NCBI RefSeq assembly: GCF_013204855.1
Contig: NZ_JABMKZ010000004.1
Span: 124,001-188,000 of the forward strand
DNA: 64,000 nucleotides
Origin: Paenibacillus alba
GTDB taxonomy: Bacteria > Bacillota > Bacilli > Paenibacillales > NBRC-103111
Direction: 5' to 3'
Translations under genes and position numbers: made by a program
Notes under the pieces: model-generated
What the model saw: only the letters and a program-made list of their open reading frames with translations
The model's database searches: none
Told to the model about the DNA's origin: nothing
Shown here: positions 45,892 to 54,122 of the stretch, in pieces
Position numbering within the stretch: position 1 is the first letter of the stretch
How the letters are laid out: the number at the start of each line of letters is the position of its first letter

Positions 45892-46620
45892 TTAAAGAGT
45901 TGTTTCCAGGTTGGTCATTCGATTCCGTTCATCGAAATGTGCTGTAACCGTAAGCTTAGCAGAAACGCCTGTTAAACTGTCATTCGATTCAGAAACTGTA
46001 AAACCTTTGTCTTTCAAATAAAAGCTAAGTGCTTTTCTATGATTGAGCTCAAATGCCATGATTAGTTGTGGAAATACGGTCAATACCGCTTCAGGTCTTT
46101 CCTTTAAATCTTCTTCTATCACATCAATAGTGAAAAATGCCGTTCCTGCGCCAAAGTTGCCTGCATAATAAAAACGGTTTTTAAACATTCCTGAAGCAAT
46201 GCTTGCAATCATATGTCCTTCATGGTCGGTCGCAGACATTTTTGCTTCTTTCAGTTCAAATATGTTGTTCTTAATACCATACGCTTTCATTTGATTGGCT
46301 TGTGTCAAACTACTTGAGGAAATCTGTGCTTGCGTGTTTGCCCAAGCCCATAACCAAGTGTCTGATTTGTGCGAAACACTACCCAACATTTGAATGGGGA
46401 AAGTCAAATCCTCCCCAAATGTCGCTGTTCCCGCGCTCATATCAACATTCCAATCAAGATTGGCGATTGTATTGGACATTGCTAGTTGTTTCTCAAAAGC
46501 AACACCACTGTATCGCTCTAATAATTCTTCTAACGATGAAAAGTTCTCAACATCTTGTAAAAAAACTTTATGTGCAACAGGTTCAGAATTTCGCTTCTTT
46601 AAAAAATCAAATATTCCCAT
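45892..46620 (-). CDS. Uncharacterised DUF6882-like protein
   Basis: A 242-residue soluble protein without signal peptide. It starts MGIFDFLKKR, then a Trp-rich core SHKSDTWLWAWANTQAQIS, which I associate with the DUF6882 family; that name is from memory. The GTG at 46632 is possible, but GGTGGAG lies directly before the ATG at 46620. No enzymatic motif is seen. It is downstream of msrA on the same strand after about 100 bases but has no shared operon signal. Confidence 0.65.
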   Translation of the reverse strand: MGIFDFLKKRNSEPVAHKVFLQDVENFSSLEELLERYSGVAFEKQLAMSNTIANLDWNVDMSAGTATFGEDLTFPIQMLGSVSHKSDTWLWAWANTQAQISSSSLTQANQMKAYGIKNNIFELKEAKMSATDHEGHMIASIASGMFKNRFYYAGNFGAGTAFFTIDVIEEDLKERPEAVLTVFPQLIMAFELNHRKALSFYLKDKGFTVSESNDSLTGVSAKLTVTAHFDERNRMTNLETTL

Positions 46621-46722
46621 TTCTCCACCCACTTCATATGAATTCCGTTATTACACTTTGCCGAAGAAAAAAGCACGAAAAATGCCCTCGATCCCCTTAT
46701 AGGACAGATGGCATTTCTTGTA

Positions 46723-47241
46723 TTACTTCCAATATTGAGCACCAAAAGCATCACGTCCGGAGGTACTCCGTTCTTCCTTATATTCCTTGGGGTTTTTGAT
46801 GTGGTAATTCTGGTGGTATTCCTCCGCAGGAAAAAAAACCACAGCCGGTTTAATCTTTGTTACAATCGGCTTATCAAAACGTCCGCTATTCCCGAGCTCT
46901 TCTCTTGACTTTAGGGCAAGCTTATGCTGGTCTTCATTGTGATAAAAAATGGCAGTACGATACTGGCTGCCTCGGTCAATATATTGTCCTTCATCATCGG
47001 TAGGATCTATTTGTGGCCAATATAGCTCAAGCAGTTTCTCATAAGGAAAGATGGTCGGATCGAACGTAATCTCGACAACTTCCAAATGACCGGTTTTCCC
47101 AGTTTTCACTTGTTCATAAGTAGGATTTTCCACTGTACCACCCATATAACCGGATAGTATCCCATGTATACCTGGTTGTTCTTCGAACGGGCTTACCATA
47201 CACCAGAAGCAGCCACCAGCGAATGTTGCTTTTTGCATCAC
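46723..47241 (-). CDS. msrA: Peptide methionine sulfoxide reductase A
   Basis: A 172-residue MsrA that reduces methionine-S-sulfoxide in proteins. The catalytic motif GGCFWC has Cys11 nucleophile and Cys14; GYMGGTVENPTYEQV, GHLEVVEITFDP and GSQYRTAIFY follow in the standard order. It ends EYHQNYHIKNPKEYK and GAQYW as usual. No MsrB domain is fused. A decayed second msrA copy lies just upstream on the opposite strand. Confidence 0.93.
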   Translation of the reverse strand: MMQKATFAGGCFWCMVSPFEEQPGIHGILSGYMGGTVENPTYEQVKTGKTGHLEVVEITFDPTIFPYEKLLELYWPQIDPTDDEGQYIDRGSQYRTAIFYHNEDQHKLALKSREELGNSGRFDKPIVTKIKPAVVFFPAEEYHQNYHIKNPKEYKEERSTSGRDAFGAQYWK

Positions 47242-47359
47242 TTGCTCTCCTCGATTCCATTGTAAACTGATTAGATATTTGCATTTTCGTGACGATTTTT
47301 ATTATAAGTCTTAATCTACTATAAGTACACTGGAGTTCTTCGATGGACTTGTTGAACGC

Positions 47360-47661
47360 GAGTATTGGCAGCAATTGATCCTACTGATGCTACTGGACAA
47401 GGTAACGATCGTAAAAGCCAATATCGAGCTGCTATCTTATTTCATGATGAAGAACAACATATGCTAGCCATAAAATCTAAAGAAGAACTTGGAAAAAGCG
47501 GTAGGTTCGATAAGCCTATTGTCACCGGGATAGAGGAATCTTCTGTATTTTATCCAGCTGAAGAGTACCATCAGAATTACCATCGAAAGAATCCAAAGTA
47601 TTATAAAGAATCCCGAGTATATTCTGGTCGTGATGCGATTATAGAGAAATACTGGAGTTAA
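47360..47661 (+). pseudogene. Remnant of a second msrA
   Basis: The frame from 47372 encodes the C-terminal half of MsrA only (IDPTDATGQGNDRKSQYR, KSGRFDKPIV, EYHQNYHRKNPKYYKES). The conserved EYWQQ just before it is in another frame (47360-47374), so one base is missing at about 47374. The N-terminal half with the GCFWC catalytic motif is absent. It is a 5'-truncated, frameshifted paralogue, oriented divergently from intact msrA and clearly related to it, but not identical, so not a recent duplication. Confidence 0.8.
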
Positions 47662-47696
47662 AGATCTCATTTTGCAGTGTTATCCTGTTTATTGCT

Positions 47697-48003
47697 TTAG
47701 TCTTTATCTTCAATGACAGCAATTCCATCTATTTCAAGAAGGCAAAATGGACGCGCAAATTCTGAAACAAATAGAACGGTGAGTTGCATTTTCTGAAGCT
47801 AGAATCGTTGCGATATTAGTAAGCGCCTGCTTAGTTTGCAATTTCAAATCACCAACTCCAACTAGCTCACCTGTTGAATTAATAGCATGTTGTCCGCCTA
47901 TATAAATTGTTTTTGCCTTTCCACTTACGGTAATCGCTTGACTAAATGCTTTTGATTTAAATAATCCCTCTGGGTTTTTATGCTCCATTTTGAATGTAGA
48001 CAT
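47697..48003 (-). pseudogene. RidA/YjgF-family gene with internal deletion
   Basis: A good ribosome binding site (AAAGGAGG) and ATG at 48003 begin a Rid-family protein (KAKTIYIGGQHAINSTGELV, TKQALTNIATILASENAT). After ENAT the original frame runs into unrelated residues and stops at 47734. The proper C-terminus (TVLFVSEFARPFCLLEIDG, then IAVIEDKD and a stop) is in another frame at about 47697-47780. About 40 codons normally lying between these two parts are missing, including the conserved region before the Arg-Pro motif. An out-of-frame deletion near 47783 therefore inactivated the gene. Confidence 0.75.
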
Positions 48004-48034
48004 TGGTTATCCTCCTTTGAGCAATTCAATCTTC

Positions 48035-48198
48035 TTATTCCCCGTGATCGGAACCGATCAGCTCTCCCATCGTTCCCCGAACATAATACAGCTCTACCAT
48101 GTACCTATAACTGTCCATCAATTGAATGTCCTTCTTGGCGAAGCCTTCTTTCCAGTCAGCGAACGCTAATCAGTATGGCTTGCCGATTGCGACTGCAA
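48035..48198 (-). pseudogene. Small frameshifted gene upstream of the RidA remnant
   Basis: AGAGGTG precedes a TTG at 48198 that reads MQSQSASHTD and stops. In a second frame the sequence continues as LAFADWKEGFAKKDIQLMD and SYRYMVELYYVRGTMGEL to a stop at 48035. Total length is 164 bases, not a multiple of three, as expected for a single-base indel near 48165. I do not recognise the protein. It sits 30 bases upstream of the RidA remnant, so the two were probably one operon. Confidence 0.5.
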
Positions 48199-48437
48199 AA
48201 GAAACACCTCTCGTTTATTCTTAATGATCTAAATCAATTTTTAAGATATGAGATAAAAATACCTTCTTTTGGAAGGGAATAAGGATATTTCATCTGTTTT
48301 TATTAAGGAGTTACTGGACGCGTGAAAGCTCTTTATGTTTCCCTTGAAGAATGTGCTAAAATATGGTTAAGCAGATTAATACTCTGCGTATACGAACGCA
48401 CAGAGGTTTCCAAAACTTTAATTTAGGAGGTTATAAT

Positions 48438-48599
48438 ATGGATGATTATTATTTGGTCAAGGACGGTAGAATTGTACGCTGGGACGGGCTAACACTAGGG
48501 GGAAGCAAAATCAGAGCCGATGAGCTAATTGAGTCATTTGGACGTAAGGCTATTGATGAAATTGAACAATTTGGATTTTACACTATAAAGAAATCTTAA
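48438..48599 (+). CDS. Small 53-residue protein
   Basis: AGGAGG six to ten bases before the ATG at 48438 supports a short gene starting MDDYYLVKDGRIVRWDG and ending FYTIKKS. It is charged, without signal peptide, Cys or membrane helix. I do not recognise it. The region just upstream (48366-48420) has two short hairpins (GCAGA / TCTGC and GCGTATACG-type) of unknown meaning. A strong terminator follows. Confidence 0.65.
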   Translation: MDDYYLVKDGRIVRWDGLTLGGSKIRADELIESFGRKAIDEIEQFGFYTIKKS

Positions 48600-48621
48600 C
48601 GTACCTCCGCATTAACGTAAT

Positions 48622-48654
48622 AGAGGCTGCCGTTTGTATCGGCAGCCTCTTTTC
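48622..48654. terminator. Bidirectional terminator
   Basis: AGAGGCTGCCG / CGGCAGCCTCT with a seven-base loop and a T run lies between the convergent 53-residue gene and the MarR gene. Confidence 0.88.
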
Positions 48655-48683
48655 ATTCTGTGTTACGTACACTAAAGTATTAT

Positions 48684-49094
48684 TTATTCTGAAGCCCCAT
48701 GATTATGAAATTCAAGCAAACCTGCCCGCGTCAATTCATCCACATGAATTTCAGACAATTCCTCTAAGATCCCCATTCCATATTCGGTCAATCGTATGAA
48801 AATACTGCGTTTGTCCTCCGGATTCGGAAGACGCTGAACCAACACCATTTCTTCACACCGCTTTATCAACTCTGCACAAGCATGGGGGGTGATCTGCAAA
48901 CGCTCAGCAAGCTCTTTGGGCGTTGCGTAGTCCCGTTCGGGAAATCCCATAATAGACAGCATCAGTTGGTGATATTGAGGGGTAAGCCCTTTTCCCCGCG
49001 CAGCTTCCTCACTGAAGCGAATAAATTTACGAATGCGATATCGGAATAACGCTAGTTGCTCGTACACATATTTGGGCAATTGCTTCTCATTCAT
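48684..49094 (-). CDS. MarR-family regulator
   Basis: A 136-residue winged-helix protein. The recognition region reads YATPKELAERLQITPHACAELI, with the wing PNPEDKRSIFIRLT typical of MarR. It is divergent from the nitrate reductase fusion with 304 bases between starts. MarR proteins commonly regulate divergent genes, so control of the reductase is possible, although nitrogen-control proteins would be more usual for nitrate assimilation. Confidence 0.87.
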   Translation of the reverse strand: MNEKQLPKYVYEQLALFRYRIRKFIRFSEEAARGKGLTPQYHQLMLSIMGFPERDYATPKELAERLQITPHACAELIKRCEEMVLVQRLPNPEDKRSIFIRLTEYGMGILEELSEIHVDELTRAGLLEFHNHGASE

Positions 49095-49254
49095 GTCAGG
49101 TTCAGGCTCCTTATCAAAAACAGATTACATATAGTTTATAGTATTCACTCTAATGGGACAATTCCAAAAAATAAATAAGGCATAATCAAGTCACTTTATA
49201 TAACACGTATATTACCATATTGAAAAAAAACATGAACTTTAATGTTTTAATGTC

Positions 49255-49303
49255 ATGTTATATAACATATAATATTGACTTAAGTCGTAGAGCGATATAT
49301 ATT
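49255..49303 (+). promoter_or_regulatory. Promoter and palindrome upstream of the nitrate reductase fusion
   Basis: TTGACT (49275-49280) and TATATT (49298-49303) are 17 bases apart. Immediately upstream lies the perfect 14-bp palindrome ATGTTATATAACAT (49255-49268), a plausible operator for the divergent MarR protein. The rest of the 304-base gap is AT-rich with nothing else recognisable. Confidence 0.5.
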
Positions 49304-49398
49304 TATGATAGTTATATCCAGTTATGTTTTGTTGAGTATTTCGTTCTATGTATCAACAAATCCATCCGTGCTTTGCACGAAAATGCGAGTGATCCTAT

Positions 49399-52300
49399 AT
49401 GTCAACCTTACCAACCAAAAAAGTGAAAAGCGTTTGCCCCTATTGTGGCGTAGGTTGCGGAATCGTACTTGAAGTATTTGAAAATCGCGTAACCAAAGTG
49501 ACGGGAGATAAAGATCATCCCACTAATTTCGGCAGGCTGTGCACCAAAGGTAACACGTGTGCGCAAGCAATCGCCGAATCTGGACGTTTGGAATATGCTT
49601 ATAGTCGCTCGAATCGAAACGAAGAGCTAACTAGAAACGGTATTGACGCTGCAATTAAAGAAACTGCAATGCGATTGCGCGCAATCCTCGATGAATATGG
49701 ACCTGATGCTCTATCCTTCTATGTTTCAGGTCAAATGTCATTGGAAGCACAATACCTCATTAACAAACTTGCCAAAGGATTTGTTCGTACCAATAATATC
49801 GAATCCAACTCACGCTTATGTATGGCTAGCGCAGGGAGCGGCTACAAATTATCTCTTGGATCGGATGGTCCTCCCGGCTCTTATCAGGATATGGATCGCA
49901 CAGATTTGTTTTTCGTCATTGGAGCCAACATGGCTGACTGTCATCCAATTCTTTTCCTTCGGGTCATAGATCGCGTAAAAGCCGGAGCCAAGCTGATTGT
50001 CGTTGATCCGCGCCGCAATGCGACTGCTGACAAAGCAAATCTTTTCATGCAAATCAAACCTGGCACAGATCTCGCTTTGCTGAACGGTCTTTTGCATTTA
50101 CTTGTCAAAAACGGTCATACAGATTCTTCCTTCATCGATGAATTTACCTCTGGTTGGGAAATTATGCCTGATTTTCTGGAAGCATATACGCCTAGTATAG
50201 TGTCTGAAATTACAGGCATCCCCGAAGCGGATATCCGTCAAGCGGCATTATGGATCGGCGAATCGCCCGAGTGGATTAGCTGTTGGACAATGGGCCTCAA
50301 TCAAAGCACACATGGTACGTGGCATACGAATGCCATCTGTAATCTGCATCTGGTCACCGGCAAAATTTGCCGCCCTGGCAGCGGCCCCTTCTCGCTCACC
50401 GGACAACCGAACGCGATGGGCGGTCGAGAGATGGGGTATATGGGACCTGGACTACCTGGGCAACGTTCCGTACTAGTGGAGGCTGAACGAACGTTTATAG
50501 AGGATATGTGGGAAGTACCTCGAGGCACCCTTAGAACTGAAATTGGAACCGGCACGGTATCGATGTTTCAAAGTATGCAGGCTGGAGACATCAAAGCGTG
50601 TTGGATCATCTGTACGAACCCAGTAGCCACCGTACCTAATCGAAAGAACGTTATCGCCGGCTTACAGAAAGCGGAACTAATTATTACACAGGACGCATTT
50701 TTCAATACGGAAACCAATCGATACGCAGATATTTTGCTCCCCGGTGCATTATGGTCAGAGGCCGAGGGAGTCATGATTAACTCCGAGCGGAACTTGACAC
50801 TTATGCAGAAGGCGGTTGATCCACCCGGTGAAGCGCTCCCTGACTGGCAGATTATCGCCAGAGTTGCTTGTGAAATGGGCTACTCCGCTGCCTTTACTTA
50901 CACTTCTTCTGTAGAGGTTTACCAAGAAATCCAAAAGGCTTGGAATCCTAAGACAGGCTATGATATCCGAGGTGCTTCTTATGAACGACTTCGTGAAAAC
51001 CCCATGCAATGGCCCTGTGCGCCAGAAAGCCTCGGTGATCGGAATCCAATCCGATACTTGAACGATGGAATCAGCCAGAAACTGAAGAAAAATAAGGATG
51101 GCAGCCTACCACGTATTGTGTTCCCGACTGAAAGTGGCAAGGGAATCTTTCTGGCACGCCCCTATTTACCGCCTGCTGAGATGCCGGACAGTGAATTCCC
51201 CTTTATACTGAACACGGGCCGTTTGCAGCATCAATGGCACACCATGACCAAAACAGGCAAAATTCCCATGCTAAACAAGTTAAACCCGGGTCCATTTATC
51301 GAAATTCATCCTGAAGATGCCGAGGCGCTCAGCGTAGTCGACCAAGATCGAATCGAAATTCACTCACGGCGAGGCCTAGCTATTCTGCCTGTCGTGATTA
51401 CCGACAGAGTACGCCCCGGCAATTGCTTTGCTCCGTTTCATTGGAATGATGTTTTCGGTGAGAAACTTGCTATCAACGATGTCACCAACGACGCGATTGA
51501 CCCTATTTCTTTTCAGCCCGAATTTAAATATTGTGCCGTCTCTCTGAACCGTGTTGCTCCGCATTCTGAAATGATTCCATCCATCGCGCAAGGCGATGCA
51601 GTAACCAAACAAAGGGAGGTCGTACACATGGCGCAAATTGATACAATTGCAAGCATGTTGGGTATTCAATCATCCTCTGTGATGACGTTGGAAAGTCATG
51701 AAAAAACATATCTTTCAGGATTCATAACGAGTTTGCGTACGGAAGAATCGCGTACATTATCGGGTATTCCGGTACTGCCCCCTACTGCGCCTCTCGAACC
51801 GACCAAACGGTATTGGCTTGATGGTTTACTCGCCGGGATGTTCTCGCGTACGTATCTTCCCGACGCAGGTACCATTCCATCGCTTACGACTCCCCTATCA
51901 TCAGAGAACTCTCCTGCTTCTTCACTGAAGACAGAGAAAGCAAGTAAGCTCCCTGTCACCATTGTTTGGGCCTCGCAAACCGGAAATGCCGAAGGAGCTG
52001 CCAATGATTGCGCGAAGAAACTGCAAGATGCCGGTTACGACATTCGACTTGTAAATATGAATGCTTACAGTATTGCTGATTTAACTTCCGAGCGCCATAT
52101 CCTCTTCATCGCGAGCACATTCGGAGCTGGCGATCCACCCGATAACGGCGAGAATTTCTGGCAGTCGTTGAAGGCAGACAACATGCCGAGATTGCCCAAT
52201 CTTCGCTACGCTGTTCTTGGTTTCGGAGACACGAATTACGATCTATTCTGCGGATTCGGACGTAATATGGATACACGTTTAGAACAGCTTGGTGCTAGTC

Positions 52301-53607
52301 GTCTCTTAGGTCGCGTCGATTGCGATACGGATTATGGGGAGCAAGTCGAAACATGGATGACTGCAATTGCGAAAGTTTTAAACGAACCTATTGACAGTTC
52401 CGCACCAACACCACTCCCCGTAGTAGACATCGACTTGGGCCCTGTTCCAGAAGCAGTTGCGACGATCGAACTGATAGAAAAGAAGGAATATGATCGAAAT
52501 CATCCGCTGCTCACAGGTGTCATTGTCAACCGGCGTTTAAATAAAGCAGATTCAGAAAAGGAGACGCGCCATTATGTGTTCGACCTCAAGAACAGCGGCA
52601 TGCAATATGAGGCAGGAGATGCCTTAGGGGTATGGCCAACCAATTGTCCTGAACTGGTTCAAGAGATTATGGCAGTGGTTCAGTTAGATCCTACCGTTCT
52701 AATAAAAGTAAAAGGTCAAGGAGAAATGAAAATTGGAGAAGCCCTGCTCCGACACTTCGAAATTGTCCGTATCACACCGGGGATTCTCCAATTCGTTCAA
52801 GAACGTACGCCAAGCAAGATACTCGAACATCTTCTGAAAAGCGAAAATAAATCGGAACTGAAGGACTGGCTCTGGAGCCGCCAACTCGTTGACTTCCTGC
52901 ATGAGTTCCCAGTTACCATCAACGCAAATGATATTATCCAACTACTCAAACCATTACAGCCGCGTTTATATTCCATTTCCTCTAGCCCGAAAGTGAATCC
53001 AGACGAGGTTCATATCACAGTTTCAACCGTGCGCTATTCATTCAACGACAAAACAAGATATGGTGTCTGTTCGGTCTTCCTTGCTGATCGAGCAAAACTT
53101 AACTCAGAAGTTCCTATTTTTGTCCAGAAGTCAGCTAATTTTCGTCCTCCAATGAATCCGGAAGTACCTATGATAATGGTCGGACCGGGTACCGGTGTAG
53201 GCCCGTTCCGTGGTTTCCTTCAAGAACGTTTGGCAAGCAAGGCAAAAGGAAAGAACTGGCTCATTTTTGGTGAACAGCGTGCCGAGAGTGATTTCTATTT
53301 CAGAGATGAGCTTGAGTCTATGCAAAAGGAAGGTTTTCTACACCGTTTGGATACTGCCTTCTCCCGTGATCAACCTGAAAAGATCTATGTGCAACATCGC
53401 ATGATGGAGCATGGGGCCGAGTTATGGGCATGGCTCAAAGAAGGTGCTCACTTCTATATTTGCGGAGATGCAAGTCAGATGGCCAAAGAGGTCGATGCTG
53501 CGCTTAAAAAATTGATTCAGGAACATAGTGGCATGAGCACCGCTGAGGTAGAAAACTATGTGAAAGAAATGGCGAATTCAAAGCGATATGCAAAGGATAT
53601 CTATTAG
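49399..53607 (+). CDS. Nitrate reductase / sulfite-reductase-type flavoprotein fusion
   Basis: A 1402-residue single-chain oxidoreductase. Residues 1-700 are a molybdopterin enzyme of the Nas/Nap/FdhF family: 4Fe-4S ligands Cys13, Cys16, Cys20 and Cys48 (CPYCGVGCG, GRLCTKG), and the likely Mo ligand Cys141 in SRLCMASA, as in assimilatory nitrate reductases. The dinucleotide-binding end (LNTGRLQHQWHTMTKTG) is intact. Residues 850-1000 are a flavodoxin domain (IVWASQTGNAEGAA, STFGAGDPPDNGENFW). Residues 1040-1402 are CysJ-like FAD and NADPH domains (RLYSISSSP, GPGTGVGPFRGFLQER, C-terminal KRYAKDIY). The chain would pass electrons NADPH-FAD-FMN-4Fe4S-Mo. Nitrate is the likely substrate; no nitrite reductase gene is adjacent. 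Confidence 0.88.
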   Translation: MSTLPTKKVKSVCPYCGVGCGIVLEVFENRVTKVTGDKDHPTNFGRLCTKGNTCAQAIAESGRLEYAYSRSNRNEELTRNGIDAAIKETAMRLRAILDEYGPDALSFYVSGQMSLEAQYLINKLAKGFVRTNNIESNSRLCMASAGSGYKLSLGSDGPPGSYQDMDRTDLFFVIGANMADCHPILFLRVIDRVKAGAKLIVVDPRRNATADKANLFMQIKPGTDLALLNGLLHLLVKNGHTDSSFIDEFTSGWEIMPDFLEAYTPSIVSEITGIPEADIRQAALWIGESPEWISCWTMGLNQSTHGTWHTNAICNLHLVTGKICRPGSGPFSLTGQPNAMGGREMGYMGPGLPGQRSVLVEAERTFIEDMWEVPRGTLRTEIGTGTVSMFQSMQAGDIKACWIICTNPVATVPNRKNVIAGLQKAELIITQDAFFNTETNRYADILLPGALWSEAEGVMINSERNLTLMQKAVDPPGEALPDWQIIARVACEMGYSAAFTYTSSVEVYQEIQKAWNPKTGYDIRGASYERLRENPMQWPCAPESLGDRNPIRYLNDGISQKLKKNKDGSLPRIVFPTESGKGIFLARPYLPPAEMPDSEFPFILNTGRLQHQWHTMTKTGKIPMLNKLNPGPFIEIHPEDAEALSVVDQDRIEIHSRRGLAILPVVITDRVRPGNCFAPFHWNDVFGEKLAINDVTNDAIDPISFQPEFKYCAVSLNRVAPHSEMIPSIAQGDAVTKQREVVHMAQIDTIASMLGIQSSSVMTLESHEKTYLSGFITSLRTEESRTLSGIPVLPPTAPLEPTKRYWLDGLLAGMFSRTYLPDAGTIPSLTTPLSSENSPASSLKTEKASKLPVTIVWASQTGNAEGAANDCAKKLQDAGYDIRLVNMNAYSIADLTSERHILFIASTFGAGDPPDNGENFWQSLKADNMPRLPNLRYAVLGFGDTNYDLFCGFGRNMDTRLEQLGASRLLGRVDCDTDYGEQVETWMTAIAKVLNEPIDSSAPTPLPVVDIDLGPVPEAVATIELIEKKEYDRNHPLLTGVIVNRRLNKADSEKETRHYVFDLKNSGMQYEAGDALGVWPTNCPELVQEIMAVVQLDPTVLIKVKGQGEMKIGEALLRHFEIVRITPGILQFVQERTPSKILEHLLKSENKSELKDWLWSRQLVDFLHEFPVTINANDIIQLLKPLQPRLYSISSSPKVNPDEVHITVSTVRYSFNDKTRYGVCSVFLADRAKLNSEVPIFVQKSANFRPPMNPEVPMIMVGPGTGVGPFRGFLQERLASKAKGKNWLIFGEQRAESDFYFRDELESMQKEGFLHRLDTAFSRDQPEKIYVQHRMMEHGAELWAWLKEGAHFYICGDASQMAKEVDAALKKLIQEHSGMSTAEVENYVKEMANSKRYAKDIY

Positions 53608-53682
53608 TCACAGATCTGATAAACTAAAAAAGCCCGCGATTTACGCGGACTTGATTCGGACAATATTCTATTCATCCGACAT

Positions 53683-53710
53683 CCACCAACTAAACGTCGG
53701 TGGCTTTTTT
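53683..53710 (+). terminator. Terminator of the nitrate reductase fusion
   Basis: CCACC and GGTGG, with further AC/GT pairs, enclose a short loop and are followed by six T residues. A weaker GC-rich hairpin (53634-53648) lies just upstream. Confidence 0.75.
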
Positions 53711-53740
53711 GCTTTCAAATAGGAATTCAGGGAATTCTCC

Positions 53741-53917
53741 CTATTCTTCTTCTTGCTCTTGCTCCTGCTCTTGCTCAGAAATATTCGCAGAACTAGTAGT
53801 TTGAGTTTGTGTTGCTTCCTCATTTGCTGAGGTTGCTGCTTGATTGCTAGCTAATTGAGACTGTGAAACTGCATTGCTAGCTTGATTGTTTGCTTGATTG
53901 GATTGTTGAGTAGCCAT
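53741..53917 (-). CDS. Small Gln/Asn/Ala-rich acidic protein (58 residues)
   Basis: AAAGGAG seven bases before an ATG at 53917 opens a clean 58-codon frame starting MATQQSNQANNQASNAV and ending in an acidic EQEQEQEQEEE tail. It has no Cys, Trp, Tyr or Phe and no membrane segment. The composition resembles gamma-type small acid-soluble spore proteins in being Gln/Asn/Ala-rich, but I cannot align it to that family by eye, and the acidic tail is unlike it. It is below common length cut-offs and easily missed. Confidence 0.6.
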   Translation of the reverse strand: MATQQSNQANNQASNAVSQSQLASNQAATSANEEATQTQTTSSANISEQEQEQEQEEE

Positions 53918-54122
53918 TATGACTCCTTTTTAAATAGTTATTTGCACTGGAAAAAAGCACATATCTAATATGCACAACAAGCTGCTTTTTTATGACATTT
54001 CCTTTTTCACCCCTCTTTAAATGGTAAATCATGGAGATATCGCCTTTTCCAACTTTTCATTCATAAAATCGCTTTGATTTACTACATAATAAAGGTAAAG
54101 ACATAATGTGAAGGAGAAAGCT

